A stretch of DNA of 64,000 bases from Caryophanon tenue (GCF_001700315.1 NZ_MASJ01000023.1:124001-188000); one strand, 5' to 3'; positions 44,768 through 54,625 are shown, numbered from the stretch's first letter. Notes: generated by a model from the letters alone, not told the origin. Numbers and translations: made by a program.

Positions 44768-46186
44768 ATGGTCACAACTGCGCAGTTACTACACACCATT
44801 TTACATGGCAATATTCAACAAAACGCATCTAAAATGAACCAGTACCGTGCATATGGTGCTGTCTTTACTGTACGTTCGAAAAGTGACTTCACAGCTGCTG
44901 GCGTAAAAGGGTCCATTGTAACATCTCTAGACACGCTTATTGCCCATGCCCCAACCCTTTCGCACTTTACACCGAACATTTATCGTACATACACATATAA
45001 AGACCATCAAAAAAACTATGTAGCAGGCTTTGAAGAGCGTCATTTAAAGCAAATTAATACGTTTGTTGTCGATATTGATACGACAAAGCATTCGTTACCA
45101 CAGATGCTTCTCGCTTGTTTGGACCACTCGATTGGCATTCCAACATGTATCGTAGCCTCTGACCGTGGTTACCAGCTCTACTTCGCGCTAAATGAACCAC
45201 TCTTTATTTCGAATGACCAACACTTTAAAACGTTACATATTGCCAAACGTATTGCACGAAATATTAAACATAGCTTACAAATGATTGATGCGGACCAATA
45301 TTGTAATGATTTTGGTTTTTTCCGTCTTCCTACTGCTACAAATGTCGTACACGCACAGCTGGACCAAACATATTCGCTACAACAGCTTATTGACTGGTCG
45401 ATGCGCTACGATGATGACTTACAGCAAACGATGTATATGCCTAAAAATGCGCATAAAACGTCTCATACAACTTCTGCGTGGTTTGAAGCTTTGGTCCATG
45501 CAAAACATATTAAAGGCTGTAAAGGCCAACTAGGGCGTAATAACACGATATTTACGCTCGCTTTAGCGTGCTTTGCTGATGATTGGGACCAAACACGTAC
45601 ATACGACTTCCTTGATGAATTGAATTCTCGCTTTGCTAACCCATTACCACATAAAATGGTCCAAACAATTATTCAATCTGCTTATTCTGGCAAATATAGT
45701 GGCCCAAGTACAACTTATATTTACGCATTGTTGGACGAATACATTCCAAACCATACCATTCGTGTCGAATCAACAACAAACACATGGTACAAACATAAAA
45801 AGGCACGCACAGAACGCACACGTAGTCACTACAACGAATGGGAGGCAGATGTTGAACAATATATCATGTCAAAATTAACGGACACAGAACCGTTTATTTG
45901 GCATACACAAAAACAATTATGTGAAGCTTTACAAATGCCCCAAAGCACATTAAATGTCCTAATAAAACAATCTACAGCCATTATGAAAAAAGTAACAGGC
46001 AAAGGTCGTAATGCTAAAACTGGATGGACAACACGCACAGCCTTTATGCGCCATACAATTCATACCGTAAAACAACAAAAACAAAACTATACATACTATA
46101 TCCAGCACTATGCCAAAAATAAAGAAGAAGAACAAACCTATACAACTCAAACAAATAGACAAGTATATGCTATCAATACATCTTAA
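44768..46186 (+). CDS. Primase-like plasmid replication protein
   Basis: A 472-residue protein. The N-terminal half resembles archaeo-eukaryotic-type primases: FVVDIDTTKHSLPQM supplies acidic metal ligands and PTCIVASDRGYQLYFALNEP the nucleotide-binding part. A PriCT-like helical domain follows (KGCKGQLGRNNTIFTLALACFADDW), and a C-terminal winged-helix-like region (FIWHTQKQLCEALQMPQSTLNVLIKQS). The ATG at 44768 follows AAAGGAGGG. It is divergent from the putative initiator across the iterons and would prime or initiate replication of the element. Confidence 0.7.
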   Translation: MVTTAQLLHTILHGNIQQNASKMNQYRAYGAVFTVRSKSDFTAAGVKGSIVTSLDTLIAHAPTLSHFTPNIYRTYTYKDHQKNYVAGFEERHLKQINTFVVDIDTTKHSLPQMLLACLDHSIGIPTCIVASDRGYQLYFALNEPLFISNDQHFKTLHIAKRIARNIKHSLQMIDADQYCNDFGFFRLPTATNVVHAQLDQTYSLQQLIDWSMRYDDDLQQTMYMPKNAHKTSHTTSAWFEALVHAKHIKGCKGQLGRNNTIFTLALACFADDWDQTRTYDFLDELNSRFANPLPHKMVQTIIQSAYSGKYSGPSTTYIYALLDEYIPNHTIRVESTTNTWYKHKKARTERTRSHYNEWEADVEQYIMSKLTDTEPFIWHTQKQLCEALQMPQSTLNVLIKQSTAIMKKVTGKGRNAKTGWTTRTAFMRHTIHTVKQQKQNYTYYIQHYAKNKEEEQTYTTQTNRQVYAINTS

Positions 46187-46347
46187 TACTCCACTGTGCC
46201 TAAACATATTTCTATTCTATTGGGGTAGGTGCATAGAAGAAGATGTTTGATAGTTGTGTATGTAGTTTGTCTAGGTAGGGAGGATTCTGTTTTTTAGCGT
46301 GATAGAATTACTATTATCAGGCATTCATTTTACTGTTGCATTTAATG

Positions 46348-46463
46348 TTGACATCAATATAGGTATCAATAGGCTTTATGTAAAGAATAGTCATGTAGTT
46401 ATTCATTAGATTTAGTGTTGCATGGGAATTCAATATTAATATTGATGTCAACATTAACATTAA
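46348..46463. repeat. Partition-site-like repeats, copies 9 and 10
   Basis: TTGACATCAATAT followed by GGTATCAA (46348-46369), and TTGATGTCAACATTAACATT (46442). They mark the right border of the replication module. Confidence 0.6.
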
Positions 46464-46466
46464 TAT

Positions 46467-46493
46467 TGCGGTACTGTAATCTACAGCACCGCA
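46467..46493 (-). terminator. Hairpin after the UPF0316 gene
   Basis: TGCGGTACTGTA pairs with TACAGCACCGCA (one wobble) around ATC. No good T-run follows on the minus strand, so it is a weak terminator. Confidence 0.5.
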
Positions 46494-46499
46494 TTACAT

Positions 46500-47027
46500 T
46501 TACTTATTTGTTTTATGTTGTTTCATACGTTTTACTAAGAAGCCACCTTTAAATGATTTTGGTTCATAAGAAATCATAAAGGCATTTGGCTCAAACATTT
46601 GGACGAGTTGGAAGAGCTCTGCTTCCCGGTTTCGTTTTGTTAATATTTCATATTTATAACGCTGACTATCACGACCTTCACCGACATAAACAGTCAATGC
46701 AAAGCCTTCTTCTCGAATAGCGTGCATCAATTCTTCATTACGTGATTGTGTATTAATCGTTACGTAAATATAGCCAATTGCTAGTTTTTGTTCAATACGT
46801 GTACCAATAATAATACCGATACCAAAACCAACAGCATAGACAACCATTGCTAAAAAGCCTTGGTCACCACTAAAGACAAGTGATAGACCGAATACATATA
46901 TAAGCATCTCAACAATGCCAATAATGGCAGCAAGTGCGGTAATATTCTTTACAAGAAAAATGGTGCGGAGTGTAAAGAGTGGTACGTATAAAAGTTGTAG
47001 CAATAAAATAAGTAAAATCTCTTGCAT
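46500..47027 (-). CDS. UPF0316/DUF2179 membrane protein (YebE-like)
   Basis: A 175-residue protein of the UPF0316 family. Three N-terminal membrane helices contain the family stretch LRTIFLVKNITALAAIIGIVEMLIYVFGL; a cytoplasmic DUF2179-like domain follows (GFALTVYVGEGRDSQRYKYEILTKRNRE). The family role is unknown; DUF2179 domains are suspected ligand-binding modules. The length fits the family (about 170-185). It is monocistronic. Confidence 0.85.
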   Translation of the reverse strand: MQEILLILLLQLLYVPLFTLRTIFLVKNITALAAIIGIVEMLIYVFGLSLVFSGDQGFLAMVVYAVGFGIGIIIGTRIEQKLAIGYIYVTINTQSRNEELMHAIREEGFALTVYVGEGRDSQRYKYEILTKRNREAELFQLVQMFEPNAFMISYEPKSFKGGFLVKRMKQHKTNK

Positions 47028-47162
47028 GAGCGTCGCATCCTTTTCTACAGAATATATTTATCATAATACGTTATCGTACACATGACAAAGAATCTGTTTA
47101 TCGTTTTGTCTGTGTGTTTAGGGGAATAAGAAAACAAAGGTGGTGCAAGGAGGCAGATGCAA

Positions 47163-47471
47163 ATGGAGTTAGTTATTATTAGTATTATTGGGATTGTGTT
47201 TGGCGTTTTAGCATGCTTTGCGTTAACACAGCGGCAGTCGCAAGGTGTCAAATGGATATTAATAGGTGCGGTTATTTGTATCTTATTTTCGTGGTCAACG
47301 ATGACCTTTGCGGGTTACATTGTTGTTTTGTTAACAGAAGAAGCGTTAAGTGTTGTACCATTTTGGTTATTTGGTGTACCAATTGTTTTTATCATTGGGG
47401 TTATTGTTATGAGTATTGGTTGGTATAAATTATATCAAGAGAAAAAACAAGACCTTAACGTGATTAGCTAA
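47163..47471 (+). CDS. Small hypothetical membrane protein
   Basis: A 102-residue protein with three hydrophobic helices and a short charged C-terminus (KLYQEKKQDLNVIS). ATG at 47163 is nine bases after AGGAGG; the ATG at 47157 is too close to the ribosome binding site. No family recognised. Its stop lies inside a terminator shared with the chemoreceptor gene. Confidence 0.6.
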   Translation: MELVIISIIGIVFGVLACFALTQRQSQGVKWILIGAVICILFSWSTMTFAGYIVVLLTEEALSVVPFWLFGVPIVFIIGVIVMSIGWYKLYQEKKQDLNVIS

Positions 47472-47486
47472 GGTCTTGTTTTTTAT
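47448..47486. terminator. Bidirectional terminator
   Basis: CAAGACCTTA (47448-47457) pairs with TAAGGTCTTG (47469-47478), followed by a T-run; A-run on the other side. Confidence 0.85.
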
Positions 47487-49198
47487 TTTAATGTGAATTG
47501 TTTAATCGCTTCATTTAACTCATATGCGACGTTTGCAAGATTTTTACTTGAAGCAGTCATATCGTCCATAGCAGCAGCTTGCTGAGCAGACGCGCTTGAT
47601 ACAAGATTCGTGCGATCTGCATTGTTGAGCGAAATTGCTAAAATACTATCGGCACTTTGCGTAAATGTATGAAAGTCTGCCACCATTTCCTCAATCGATG
47701 CTGAAACAGCGGTCATTAATGGTGCGACATGCTGTGTTGTATGTAAAATATCATCAAATTTTTTGGCTGTGTTTGTTGTAACGGTTAACCCTTCATTTGC
47801 TTCTTTCATCACGACATGCATAATGTCAACAGAATTCGTTGTATCGGCTTTAATCATTGCTAAAATATTGGCAATCGACTTTGTTGCATCCAGTGATTGT
47901 TCTGCGAGTTTGCGCACTTCGTCTGCGACTACTGCAAATCCTTTACCTTGCTCACCGGCACGTGCTGCTTCAATCGCCGCGTTTAGCGCTAGTAAATTTG
48001 TTTGCGCAGAAATATCATCAATCACTTTTAAAATCTTATCGACTTCATTGACTTGAAGTGACAATGTTTGAACTACTTCATGTGATTGTTGAATCGACGC
48101 TGTAATATTTTGCATCTGCGTAACATTGCGTTCAATAATCGCCGAACCTGCTATTGCTTCTGTTGATGAAATATTGGCTAGACGTTCGACCTCTTGAGCG
48201 TTGTGACGAATGTCCGTAAATCCTGTAGCGACACGGTTAATTACAGTGGCGTTCGTTTCCAGGCGTTGTTTTGTTTCCTCTGTGCCAGCAGCAATTTCTT
48301 GAATTGATGCTGTAACGTGTTCAGCGGCAGACGACGATTGCTCGACATTTGCCAGTAATTCTTGTGATGTATGTTCGACATGTGTAGACGATTGGTGAAC
48401 ATGTTGTAACACGCCACGTAAACTAGCAATCGTTTCATTAAATGATGTCGTTAATTCGCCGATTTCGTCACGTGATCTATATGTACCTTTTACGGTAAAG
48501 TCGCCATTTTGTACGCGTGCTAATTGGTCGTGCAATTGGTGCAGTGGACGTGTAATCATGCGTGAAATGATAATGCTTAGTGCTAGTAATACGATAATAA
48601 TGGCCACACTAATTGCAATATTACGCAGTGTACTCGTTTCCGTTGACGTAATGCTTTCTGTTACTAGTGCTTCTGTTTGCGTTATTTTGTGTTGACGTAA
48701 TGTATCGAGCGATTCGATTAAATCGGCACGAGGCTGTTGCACAACATCTTGGTACATCGTGTAAGCTTTCGTGTTTTCCCCTGCTAATGCTAAACGAATG
48801 ACTTCATCTTGATTAAATGTTAAACGTTCGACCGCATCGTAAAATTCTGCTAAACCGGCAAGTTCTGCATCGGTTAGTGGTAATTTTTCATAGGCGGCTA
48901 AATCGGTTAACACTTGATCTACGCCATCATCAATTTCGGCATGGAGTGCTTGCTTTGTATCCATATCTGTTGCCATCATCATTTCTGTGATAATGCTTGT
49001 AATGCGTAAGTTGACAGCAATTGCATTACTGAGCCAGTCATTTGGAATAAATTTCTCCTCATAAATGGTTTCTACATTTGTCGTCACGGTGCTTGTTTGC
49101 TTAAACGATAGCGTAGCAATTAACACCATACCAAACATTGCGACAACTATCATCAGCGCAATTTTTCGTTGTACCTGCAAATTCCGAATAAGATTCAT
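47483..49198 (-). CDS. Methyl-accepting chemotaxis protein
   Basis: A 571-residue chemoreceptor. TM1 is residues 11-31, an extracellular four-helix-bundle ligand domain spans about 32-188, TM2 about 190-210, HAMP follows ([23 protein letters not shown]), then a long cytoplasmic coiled coil with the conserved tip [28 protein letters not shown]. It would signal to CheA/CheW; no other chemotaxis gene is in the window. The ligand is unknown. Confidence 0.93.
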   Translation of the reverse strand: MNLIRNLQVQRKIALMIVVAMFGMVLIATLSFKQTSTVTTNVETIYEEKFIPNDWLSNAIAVNLRITSIITEMMMATDMDTKQALHAEIDDGVDQVLTDLAAYEKLPLTDAELAGLAEFYDAVERLTFNQDEVIRLALAGENTKAYTMYQDVVQQPRADLIESLDTLRQHKITQTEALVTESITSTETSTLRNIAISVAIIIVLLALSIIISRMITRPLHQLHDQLARVQNGDFTVKGTYRSRDEIGELTTSFNETIASLRGVLQHVHQSSTHVEHTSQELLANVEQSSSAAEHVTASIQEIAAGTEETKQRLETNATVINRVATGFTDIRHNAQEVERLANISSTEAIAGSAIIERNVTQMQNITASIQQSHEVVQTLSLQVNEVDKILKVIDDISAQTNLLALNAAIEAARAGEQGKGFAVVADEVRKLAEQSLDATKSIANILAMIKADTTNSVDIMHVVMKEANEGLTVTTNTAKKFDDILHTTQHVAPLMTAVSASIEEMVADFHTFTQSADSILAISLNNADRTNLVSSASAQQAAAMDDMTASSKNLANVAYELNEAIKQFTLK

Positions 49199-49448
49199 AC
49201 TTTTCTCTCCTAAAAAATTATCATAAAATCACATTTTATAGGAAAAAAGTATAAAAATCTAGCGTTTTTCTAAATATAACGTAGTTTCCTCTTGAAAAAC
49301 CTTAAAATGCATAGGTAAAAGGAAATGATGTCAGACCAGCAATGGAAAGTGTGCCAATCTATTGACAAAATCACAGATTTCACGTTAATTTCATATTTTT
49401 TCTTTACAATGAGCATCAGAGGGAAACGGAGGAAAGGAGAGCGTTCAG

Positions 49449-50387
49449 ATGAAATATATCATCCTGCTGCTGAGCTTATGTATGTTAGTAGGTTGTAATT
49501 TGCAAACATTGCCTCCAGTTGCGCCTGAACAGTCCTTTGTCGCCACATTAAATATAGATGAACCGTCAATCCAATATTTTGACGAAGATGGAGAATTACT
49601 AACAACATGGGCGTTAGAAGAATATTATACAGGTGCAGTATTGTTAGACGAACAGCAGCTGTTCCTCTATAGTCACGCGTTGCCAACAGCCGTTGTCTAT
49701 GAGCTGGAAACTGGCAAGCTCATTGACAAATGGACTGTGGATGCAGGCACGACAAATGCATTGTATGACGCAGTGAATGCGCAAGTGATCCTGACGAATG
49801 AACAGACGAATACGGTACGCTTTTATGCGTTAGACGGAACAGAGCGAGCACAAGTGCCGGTGCGCAATTATCCGATGGCAATGGCGATGTATAACAATTA
49901 CGCCTATATTATTAATTACAAAGACACATGGTTATCAGTCATTGATATGACGACACAGCAGGTAGTCACGGAATGGCCAATTGCTGCATATTCGAATGGC
50001 ATTATGATTGATGAAAAGGCGCAGGAAGTATGGGTCGGTGGGCACGGTGAAGGAACGGAATCGAATACACTTGTGCATGTGTACGATTTACAGACAGGAA
50101 AGGAGCGACAAATCATTCCCGCTCCGTTAATGCCTGTCAATATTGCGATGTCACCGACACAAAAGGCCGTTATTAGCCATGGCAATAATGCGTTGTATTT
50201 TATTGAAGACTATGAGGTTATTCAAAAGCTTACAGTAGGTGCGAATCCATTTGCGGTAAACTATTGGCAAAACCAGTGGCTCGTTGCAGGCTATGATGAC
50301 CAAATTTTATATTTTATTGACGACAATGCGATAACAAAAAAGGTAGAGACGGAGAAAGGTCCGTTTCAATTGATAGTGAGGGATTAA
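49449..50387 (+). CDS. Beta-propeller lipoprotein of a two-component operon
   Basis: A 312-residue lipoprotein: signal peptide with lipobox LVGC (cysteine 16), then repeated beta-sheet blades of the YncE/WD40-like type (for example AYIINYKDTWLSVIDMTTQQVVTEWPI and YDLQTGKERQIIPAPLMPVNIAMSP). Its stop overlaps the response-regulator start by one base, so it is co-translated with a two-component system and could be its extracellular ligand-binding or accessory sensor. Ribosome binding site AAAGGAGAG. No named family recognised. Confidence 0.75.
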   Translation: MKYIILLLSLCMLVGCNLQTLPPVAPEQSFVATLNIDEPSIQYFDEDGELLTTWALEEYYTGAVLLDEQQLFLYSHALPTAVVYELETGKLIDKWTVDAGTTNALYDAVNAQVILTNEQTNTVRFYALDGTERAQVPVRNYPMAMAMYNNYAYIINYKDTWLSVIDMTTQQVVTEWPIAAYSNGIMIDEKAQEVWVGGHGEGTESNTLVHVYDLQTGKERQIIPAPLMPVNIAMSPTQKAVISHGNNALYFIEDYEVIQKLTVGANPFAVNYWQNQWLVAGYDDQILYFIDDNAITKKVETEKGPFQLIVRD

Positions 50388-51073
50388 TGATGCAAACAAT
50401 TTTAATTGTCGATGATGAGCAGCCGATGCGTCAGCTAATTGATTTAATGTTACAGCATAACGGCTATCGTACATGTTTAGCTGCAAATAGTGAAGAAGCA
50501 ATGGGCTTTTTACAAATGGAGCATATTGATTTGGTGTTGTTAGACGTGATGATGCCTGGACGTTCTGGCTTTGAATGGCTGGAAGAAGTACGTATTTTTT
50601 CAACGGTGCCGATTATCTTTTTAACGGCGCTTGATGCAAGTGAAGATAAGGTGAAGGGGTTACGATTAGGGGCGGATGATTATATTGTGAAACCTTTTTC
50701 TGAGGAGGAGCTGATCGCACGCATTGAAGCTGTCATGCGCCGAACAGCAGGCACGATGCCCGAGCCAACGTATTATGTGAGCGGCTGTATTAAAATTGAC
50801 GAAACCGCGCGTAAAGTATTTGTGCATGATAAAGCGATTGATGTAACGTTTAAAGAATTTGAGCTACTAATGTTATTTGTCCAGCATCCGAATAAGGCAT
50901 ATTCCCGCGAACAGTTATTAGAACTATTATGGGATGTCCATTATGTTGGGGGCTTGCGGACAGTCGATACGCATATTAAAACGCTACGTTTAAAGCTAGG
51001 CAATGTATCAAAAGAAGCGAGTGAAGCGATTCAAACGGTTTGGGGCGTTGGCTATCGCTACGAAGTCCAATGA
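50387..51073 (+). CDS. OmpR/PhoB-type response regulator
   Basis: A 228-residue response regulator. Receiver: ILIVDDEQPM, DLVLLDVMMPG with the phospho-Asp, FLTALDASED and YIVKPFSEEEL. C-terminal winged helix with EFELLMLFVQHPNKAYSREQLLELLWDVHYVGGLRTVDTHIKTLRLKLG. ATGA overlap with the next kinase gene. Target genes are not shown; the operon itself is a candidate. Confidence 0.92.
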   Translation: MMQTILIVDDEQPMRQLIDLMLQHNGYRTCLAANSEEAMGFLQMEHIDLVLLDVMMPGRSGFEWLEEVRIFSTVPIIFLTALDASEDKVKGLRLGADDYIVKPFSEEELIARIEAVMRRTAGTMPEPTYYVSGCIKIDETARKVFVHDKAIDVTFKEFELLMLFVQHPNKAYSREQLLELLWDVHYVGGLRTVDTHIKTLRLKLGNVSKEASEAIQTVWGVGYRYEVQ

Positions 51074-52470
51074 ATTCGATTGCGACCAAAATTGGCTTAT
51101 TAATTGTAACGTGTATTTTAGTAACAATTGGCTTTATGTATGCGCTGACCGACTTTTTATATGAACGTCTTTATGTGGCAGACACAGAGGTAGCACTAAT
51201 TGAAATTGGCACGAAGCTACAAAGTCGCTATATAGATGGTCCTGTGACCGACGAGTATGTTGCAGATGTTGAAGCGTATAATGTGTATTCCAACTACAAT
51301 ATTTTTGCGGTACGTAATCCGAAAGAGCTGAGCGCTTGTGTACCGTTTGATATTGACTATGATACATTGATTGGTCCTGAGCAGCGCAAGTTATTAATAG
51401 AAGGAAAGCATTTTACTGAAATTGGGTATGTCGAGCGATTTGACCGAGATTTAATTACAGTTGTCATGCCACTTGTCGATGATAAGCGTCTAGAAGGGAT
51501 TTTATATATGTATTATCCACTCGCGAAAATTACAGAATTTGCGACGGGCGACTTCTTTTATTTAGCCATTAGCGCGGTCGTATTTACAGGTTTAATCGCG
51601 CTGTTATGTTTAATTATTTTGCGCCAAATTTTAAAACCGATGCGTGCATTACTAGACGCGGTACATCAGATGTCTGCTGGTAAATATGATACGCGCGTCA
51701 CCGTTCGCTCCGGCGATGAGGTTGGGCAGTTATCACAAGCGTTCAATGAAATGGCAACGTCGATTCAGCAGCAAGATGATGCGCAAAAAACCTTTTTAGC
51801 TACCGTTTCTCATGAACTGCGCACACCAATTAGCTATGTGAAAGGGTATAGTGATTTACTGCAAAAAGGCTATGTGCCAAAAGAACAACAACAGGAAATC
51901 TTACAGCTTATTGCACGAGAAGCAACGCGCATGGAGCAATTAACAACGGCCATTATGCAATTAGTGCGCCGCGAACAGCAACCACTGTCACTAGGTGTTG
52001 TCATTGTTGGGGAGCTACTGCGCGAAGTGGCACAGCTTCTCCATTTAAAACTAGAACAAAAGCAACTGTATATTGTGTGGCTACTCGATGAAACATTGTT
52101 AATCCACGCCGATGAAAGTCGCGTAAAGCAACTGCTGATTAACGTCATTGAAAATGCTATTTTATATAGTGAACCGAAAAAGCCGATTACGATTGTGGCG
52201 GACGTGGATGGCAAGTTTGCGCATATTCAAATTCGCGATGAAGGCATCGGTATTCCAGCAGAAGATTTACCGCATGTGACGGAGCGCTTTTACCGTGTGA
52301 ATAAAGCGAGAACTCGCAGTGATGGTGGCAGTGGTTTAGGCTTAGCCATCGTTGCGCAATTTATTGAAGAACATAAAGGCACATTAACCTTTGAAAGTAC
52401 ACCTTATTACGGCACAACGGTACACATCCGTTTACCGCTGCATGAAGCGTTTGAGCAGCATGATGTATAA
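51070..52470 (+). CDS. Sensor histidine kinase with HAMP
   Basis: A 466-residue kinase. Two helices (about 7-30 and 165-190) enclose an extracellular domain of about 130 residues; HAMP (LKPMRALLDAVHQMSAGKYDTRV), HisKA with ATVSHELRTPISYVKGYSDLL, and HATPase with NVIENAILYS, DEGIGIP, GGSGLGLAIV. The start overlaps the regulator stop by ATGA. The preceding lipoprotein may feed signal to its extracellular domain. Confidence 0.92.
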   Translation: MNSIATKIGLLIVTCILVTIGFMYALTDFLYERLYVADTEVALIEIGTKLQSRYIDGPVTDEYVADVEAYNVYSNYNIFAVRNPKELSACVPFDIDYDTLIGPEQRKLLIEGKHFTEIGYVERFDRDLITVVMPLVDDKRLEGILYMYYPLAKITEFATGDFFYLAISAVVFTGLIALLCLIILRQILKPMRALLDAVHQMSAGKYDTRVTVRSGDEVGQLSQAFNEMATSIQQQDDAQKTFLATVSHELRTPISYVKGYSDLLQKGYVPKEQQQEILQLIAREATRMEQLTTAIMQLVRREQQPLSLGVVIVGELLREVAQLLHLKLEQKQLYIVWLLDETLLIHADESRVKQLLINVIENAILYSEPKKPITIVADVDGKFAHIQIRDEGIGIPAEDLPHVTERFYRVNKARTRSDGGSGLGLAIVAQFIEEHKGTLTFESTPYYGTTVHIRLPLHEAFEQHDV

Positions 52471-52623
52471 TGGAAAAAGTTTGAGATAGAAGTCGCGTAT
52501 TTGTGAACTAAAAAAACATTTTATGATAAGTAGAGCGAACTTCTTGCGGAATCGTACGAGTAACAAACTTCATGTTTGCCTCTGTACGGCAGAAAAATAA
52601 GCGCTGATGGAAGTGACAACGAC

Positions 52624-52684
52624 AGCAACAAAGTGATGGGAGAAACAATGGAATCTCTTATGCACTTTGTTGCTATTTTATTTT
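52624..52684 (+). terminator. Terminator-like long hairpin
   Basis: A 12-bp perfect outer stem with inner stem and a T-rich tail. Confidence 0.6.
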
Positions 52685-52769
52685 GCCATACAATAATTAT
52701 GCTTATTGTGTAAAAAAGTAGCTGAGTTTGACAATATATCGCCTTCATTTCGCCATAATTTCACAGCAA

Positions 52770-52784
52770 TGAAAGCGTAATCTA
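52770..52784. promoter_or_regulatory. CcpA (cre)-like site upstream of the CoA-transferase
   Basis: ATGAAAGCGTAATCT matches the cre consensus WTGNAANCGNWNNCA at all but the last fixed position. A carbon-repressed acetate/succinate CoA-transferase would make sense. Confidence 0.4.
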
Positions 52785-52972
52785 TATGTGAGAATAATAA
52801 AAATGGAGAAATAGCGAATAGTTTACGAGAGTGAGAAATATAAAACGCTTTTGTAGAAAAATATGTATTTATAAAAATTATTGCGGTACAATAAAAATGA
52901 TAATTTAAGTAAAATTATTACAGTTTATTTCAAGTTGTTGTCAAAATTATAAAGGGAATGGGGCAATGAACG

Positions 52973-54490
52973 ATGAAGGAATTGGTACAGCAAAAATTAC
53001 GGCATAAAGGGTTACAACAAAAAATTATGACAGCGGAGGAAGCCGCTTCGTATATTCAGCATGGCATGGCTGTTGGGATGAGCGGTTTTACACGCGCAGG
53101 CGATGTTAAAGCGATTCCGGTAGCGTTGGCAGAACGTGCGAAAGTCGAGCCGTTCCAAATTGATGTGTATACTGGTGCATCAACAGGACCTGAAATTGAT
53201 ACGGTGATGACCGAAGCAGGGGTGATTCGTCGTCGTGGACCATATCAAGGAGCGGCTGCTATGCGTAAAAAGGTAAACGAGGGCACAGTTATTTATGCGG
53301 ATGCTCATTTATCGCATACACCGGAGCTTGTCCGACAAGGTATTTACGGACCGCTGGACGTCGCGGTGATTGAAGCGAGTGCGATTACAGCAGATGGCTA
53401 TTTAATTCCAACAACGTCGCTGGGCAACTCACCGATTTACGTGGAGCAAGCAAAAGCAGTATTCATTGAGTTAAATGTGGCACATACGTCACAGTTAGAA
53501 GGGATTCACGATGTGTACGTTCCGAAACAGTGGGGGGAGCGCGAGCCAATTCCGCTGATGAAGGCACATGACCGTATCGGTACAATTGGCATTCCGCTCG
53601 ACATTGATAAAGTAAAGGGAATCGTGATTACGAATATTCCGGATGTTCCGTCACCGATTACGCCGAGTGATGAAGAAACGGATGCGATGGCGCGTCATTT
53701 ACTCGAATTTTTACGCAGTGAAATTCAAGAAGGGCGTATGACCGAACAATTACCGCCACTGCAGGCAGGTGTCGGTGCCGTTGCGAATGCGGTGATGCGT
53801 GGCTTTAAAGAGTCGGAATTTAACATGCTTAATCTGTATTCTGAAGTGCTACAAGATGCGATGTTTGAATTAATTGAAGCTGGTAAAGTAAATATTGCGA
53901 GCGGGGCGTCCATTACATTGTCAGAAGAAATGAGCGACGCGGTCTTTCGTGATTTTGCGCGGTATGCACCGCATGTGATATTGCGTCCACAAGAAATTTC
54001 AAATCATCCTGAGTTAATTCGTCGTCTCGGTTTAATTGCGATTAACACAGCACTTGAAGTAGATATTTACGGCAATGTTAATTCAACGCATGTTTGTGGG
54101 ACGAAAATGATGAATGGTATTGGTGGTTCAGGCGACTTTGCGCGTAATGCTCGTCTCGGCATTTTCGTGACGAAATCTGCCGCGAAAAACGGCGATGTAT
54201 CGTCGATTGTGCCAATGGTGTCACACCATGACCATACCGAGCATGATGTCGATATCATCGTGACTGAGCAAGGCGTTGCAGACTTACGCGGCTTAGCACC
54301 AAAAGAACGCGTGGGGCGTATTATCGAGCATTGTGCACATCCAGATTATCGTGAAGCGCTATGGGCATATTATCAGGATGCATGTGAAGTTGCAGGTAAT
54401 CACCATTTACCACATCGTTTAGACAAAGCGTTGTCATGGCATACGCGTTTAATCGAAACAGGTTCAATGAAAGTAAAGCAATTTGTGTAA
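52973..54490 (+). CDS. Acetyl-CoA hydrolase/transferase family protein (succinate CoA-transferase type)
   Basis: A 505-residue class I CoA-transferase. GMAVGMSGFTRAGDVKAIPVALA is the N-terminal CoA/carboxylate region, GVGAVANAVMRG the glycine loop, and NLYSEVLQDAMFELIEAGKV carries the catalytic glutamate of the Ach1/Cat1/AarC group; MNGIGGSGDFARNA and TEQGVADLRGLAPKERV are also typical. It would exchange CoA between succinate and acetate or hydrolyse acetyl-CoA. The exact start is uncertain by a few codons (GGGAATGGGGCAATGAACG upstream). Confidence 0.88.
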   Translation: MKELVQQKLRHKGLQQKIMTAEEAASYIQHGMAVGMSGFTRAGDVKAIPVALAERAKVEPFQIDVYTGASTGPEIDTVMTEAGVIRRRGPYQGAAAMRKKVNEGTVIYADAHLSHTPELVRQGIYGPLDVAVIEASAITADGYLIPTTSLGNSPIYVEQAKAVFIELNVAHTSQLEGIHDVYVPKQWGEREPIPLMKAHDRIGTIGIPLDIDKVKGIVITNIPDVPSPITPSDEETDAMARHLLEFLRSEIQEGRMTEQLPPLQAGVGAVANAVMRGFKESEFNMLNLYSEVLQDAMFELIEAGKVNIASGASITLSEEMSDAVFRDFARYAPHVILRPQEISNHPELIRRLGLIAINTALEVDIYGNVNSTHVCGTKMMNGIGGSGDFARNARLGIFVTKSAAKNGDVSSIVPMVSHHDHTEHDVDIIVTEQGVADLRGLAPKERVGRIIEHCAHPDYREALWAYYQDACEVAGNHHLPHRLDKALSWHTRLIETGSMKVKQFV

Positions 54491-54514
54491 AGAAGTGAAC
54501 AAAAGATAAATTAC

Positions 54515-54556
54515 GCCACACTTGTTAAGCTCTTTAGACAAGTGTGGTGCTTTTTT
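54515..54556 (+). terminator. Terminator of the CoA-transferase gene
   Basis: CGCCACACTTGT pairs with ACAAGTGTGGTG (one wobble), followed by six T. Confidence 0.85.
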
Positions 54557-54625
54557 GCGATAAACGGTTGTGTCGTTCGTTTCCATATTGGCGTATACTA
54601 AAACACAATAGGGGAGGGAATTCAC

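Larger units (their letters stand above)
46187..46499. other. Intergenic region with two partition-like repeats
   Basis: No gene seen. Repeat copies lie at 46348-46369 and 46442-46463, the latter within a longer palindrome CAATATTAAT...ATTAATATTG (46431-46468). Confidence 0.5.
52471..52972. other. 500-bp intergenic region, terminator and possible small RNA
   Basis: No protein gene seen. A long hairpin lies at 52624-52674 (AGCAACAAAGTG paired with CACTTTGTTGCT, with further inner pairing GGGAGA/TCTCTT) followed by ATTTTATTTT; being ~150 bases past the kinase stop it could end the operon or a small RNA. Confidence 0.45.
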
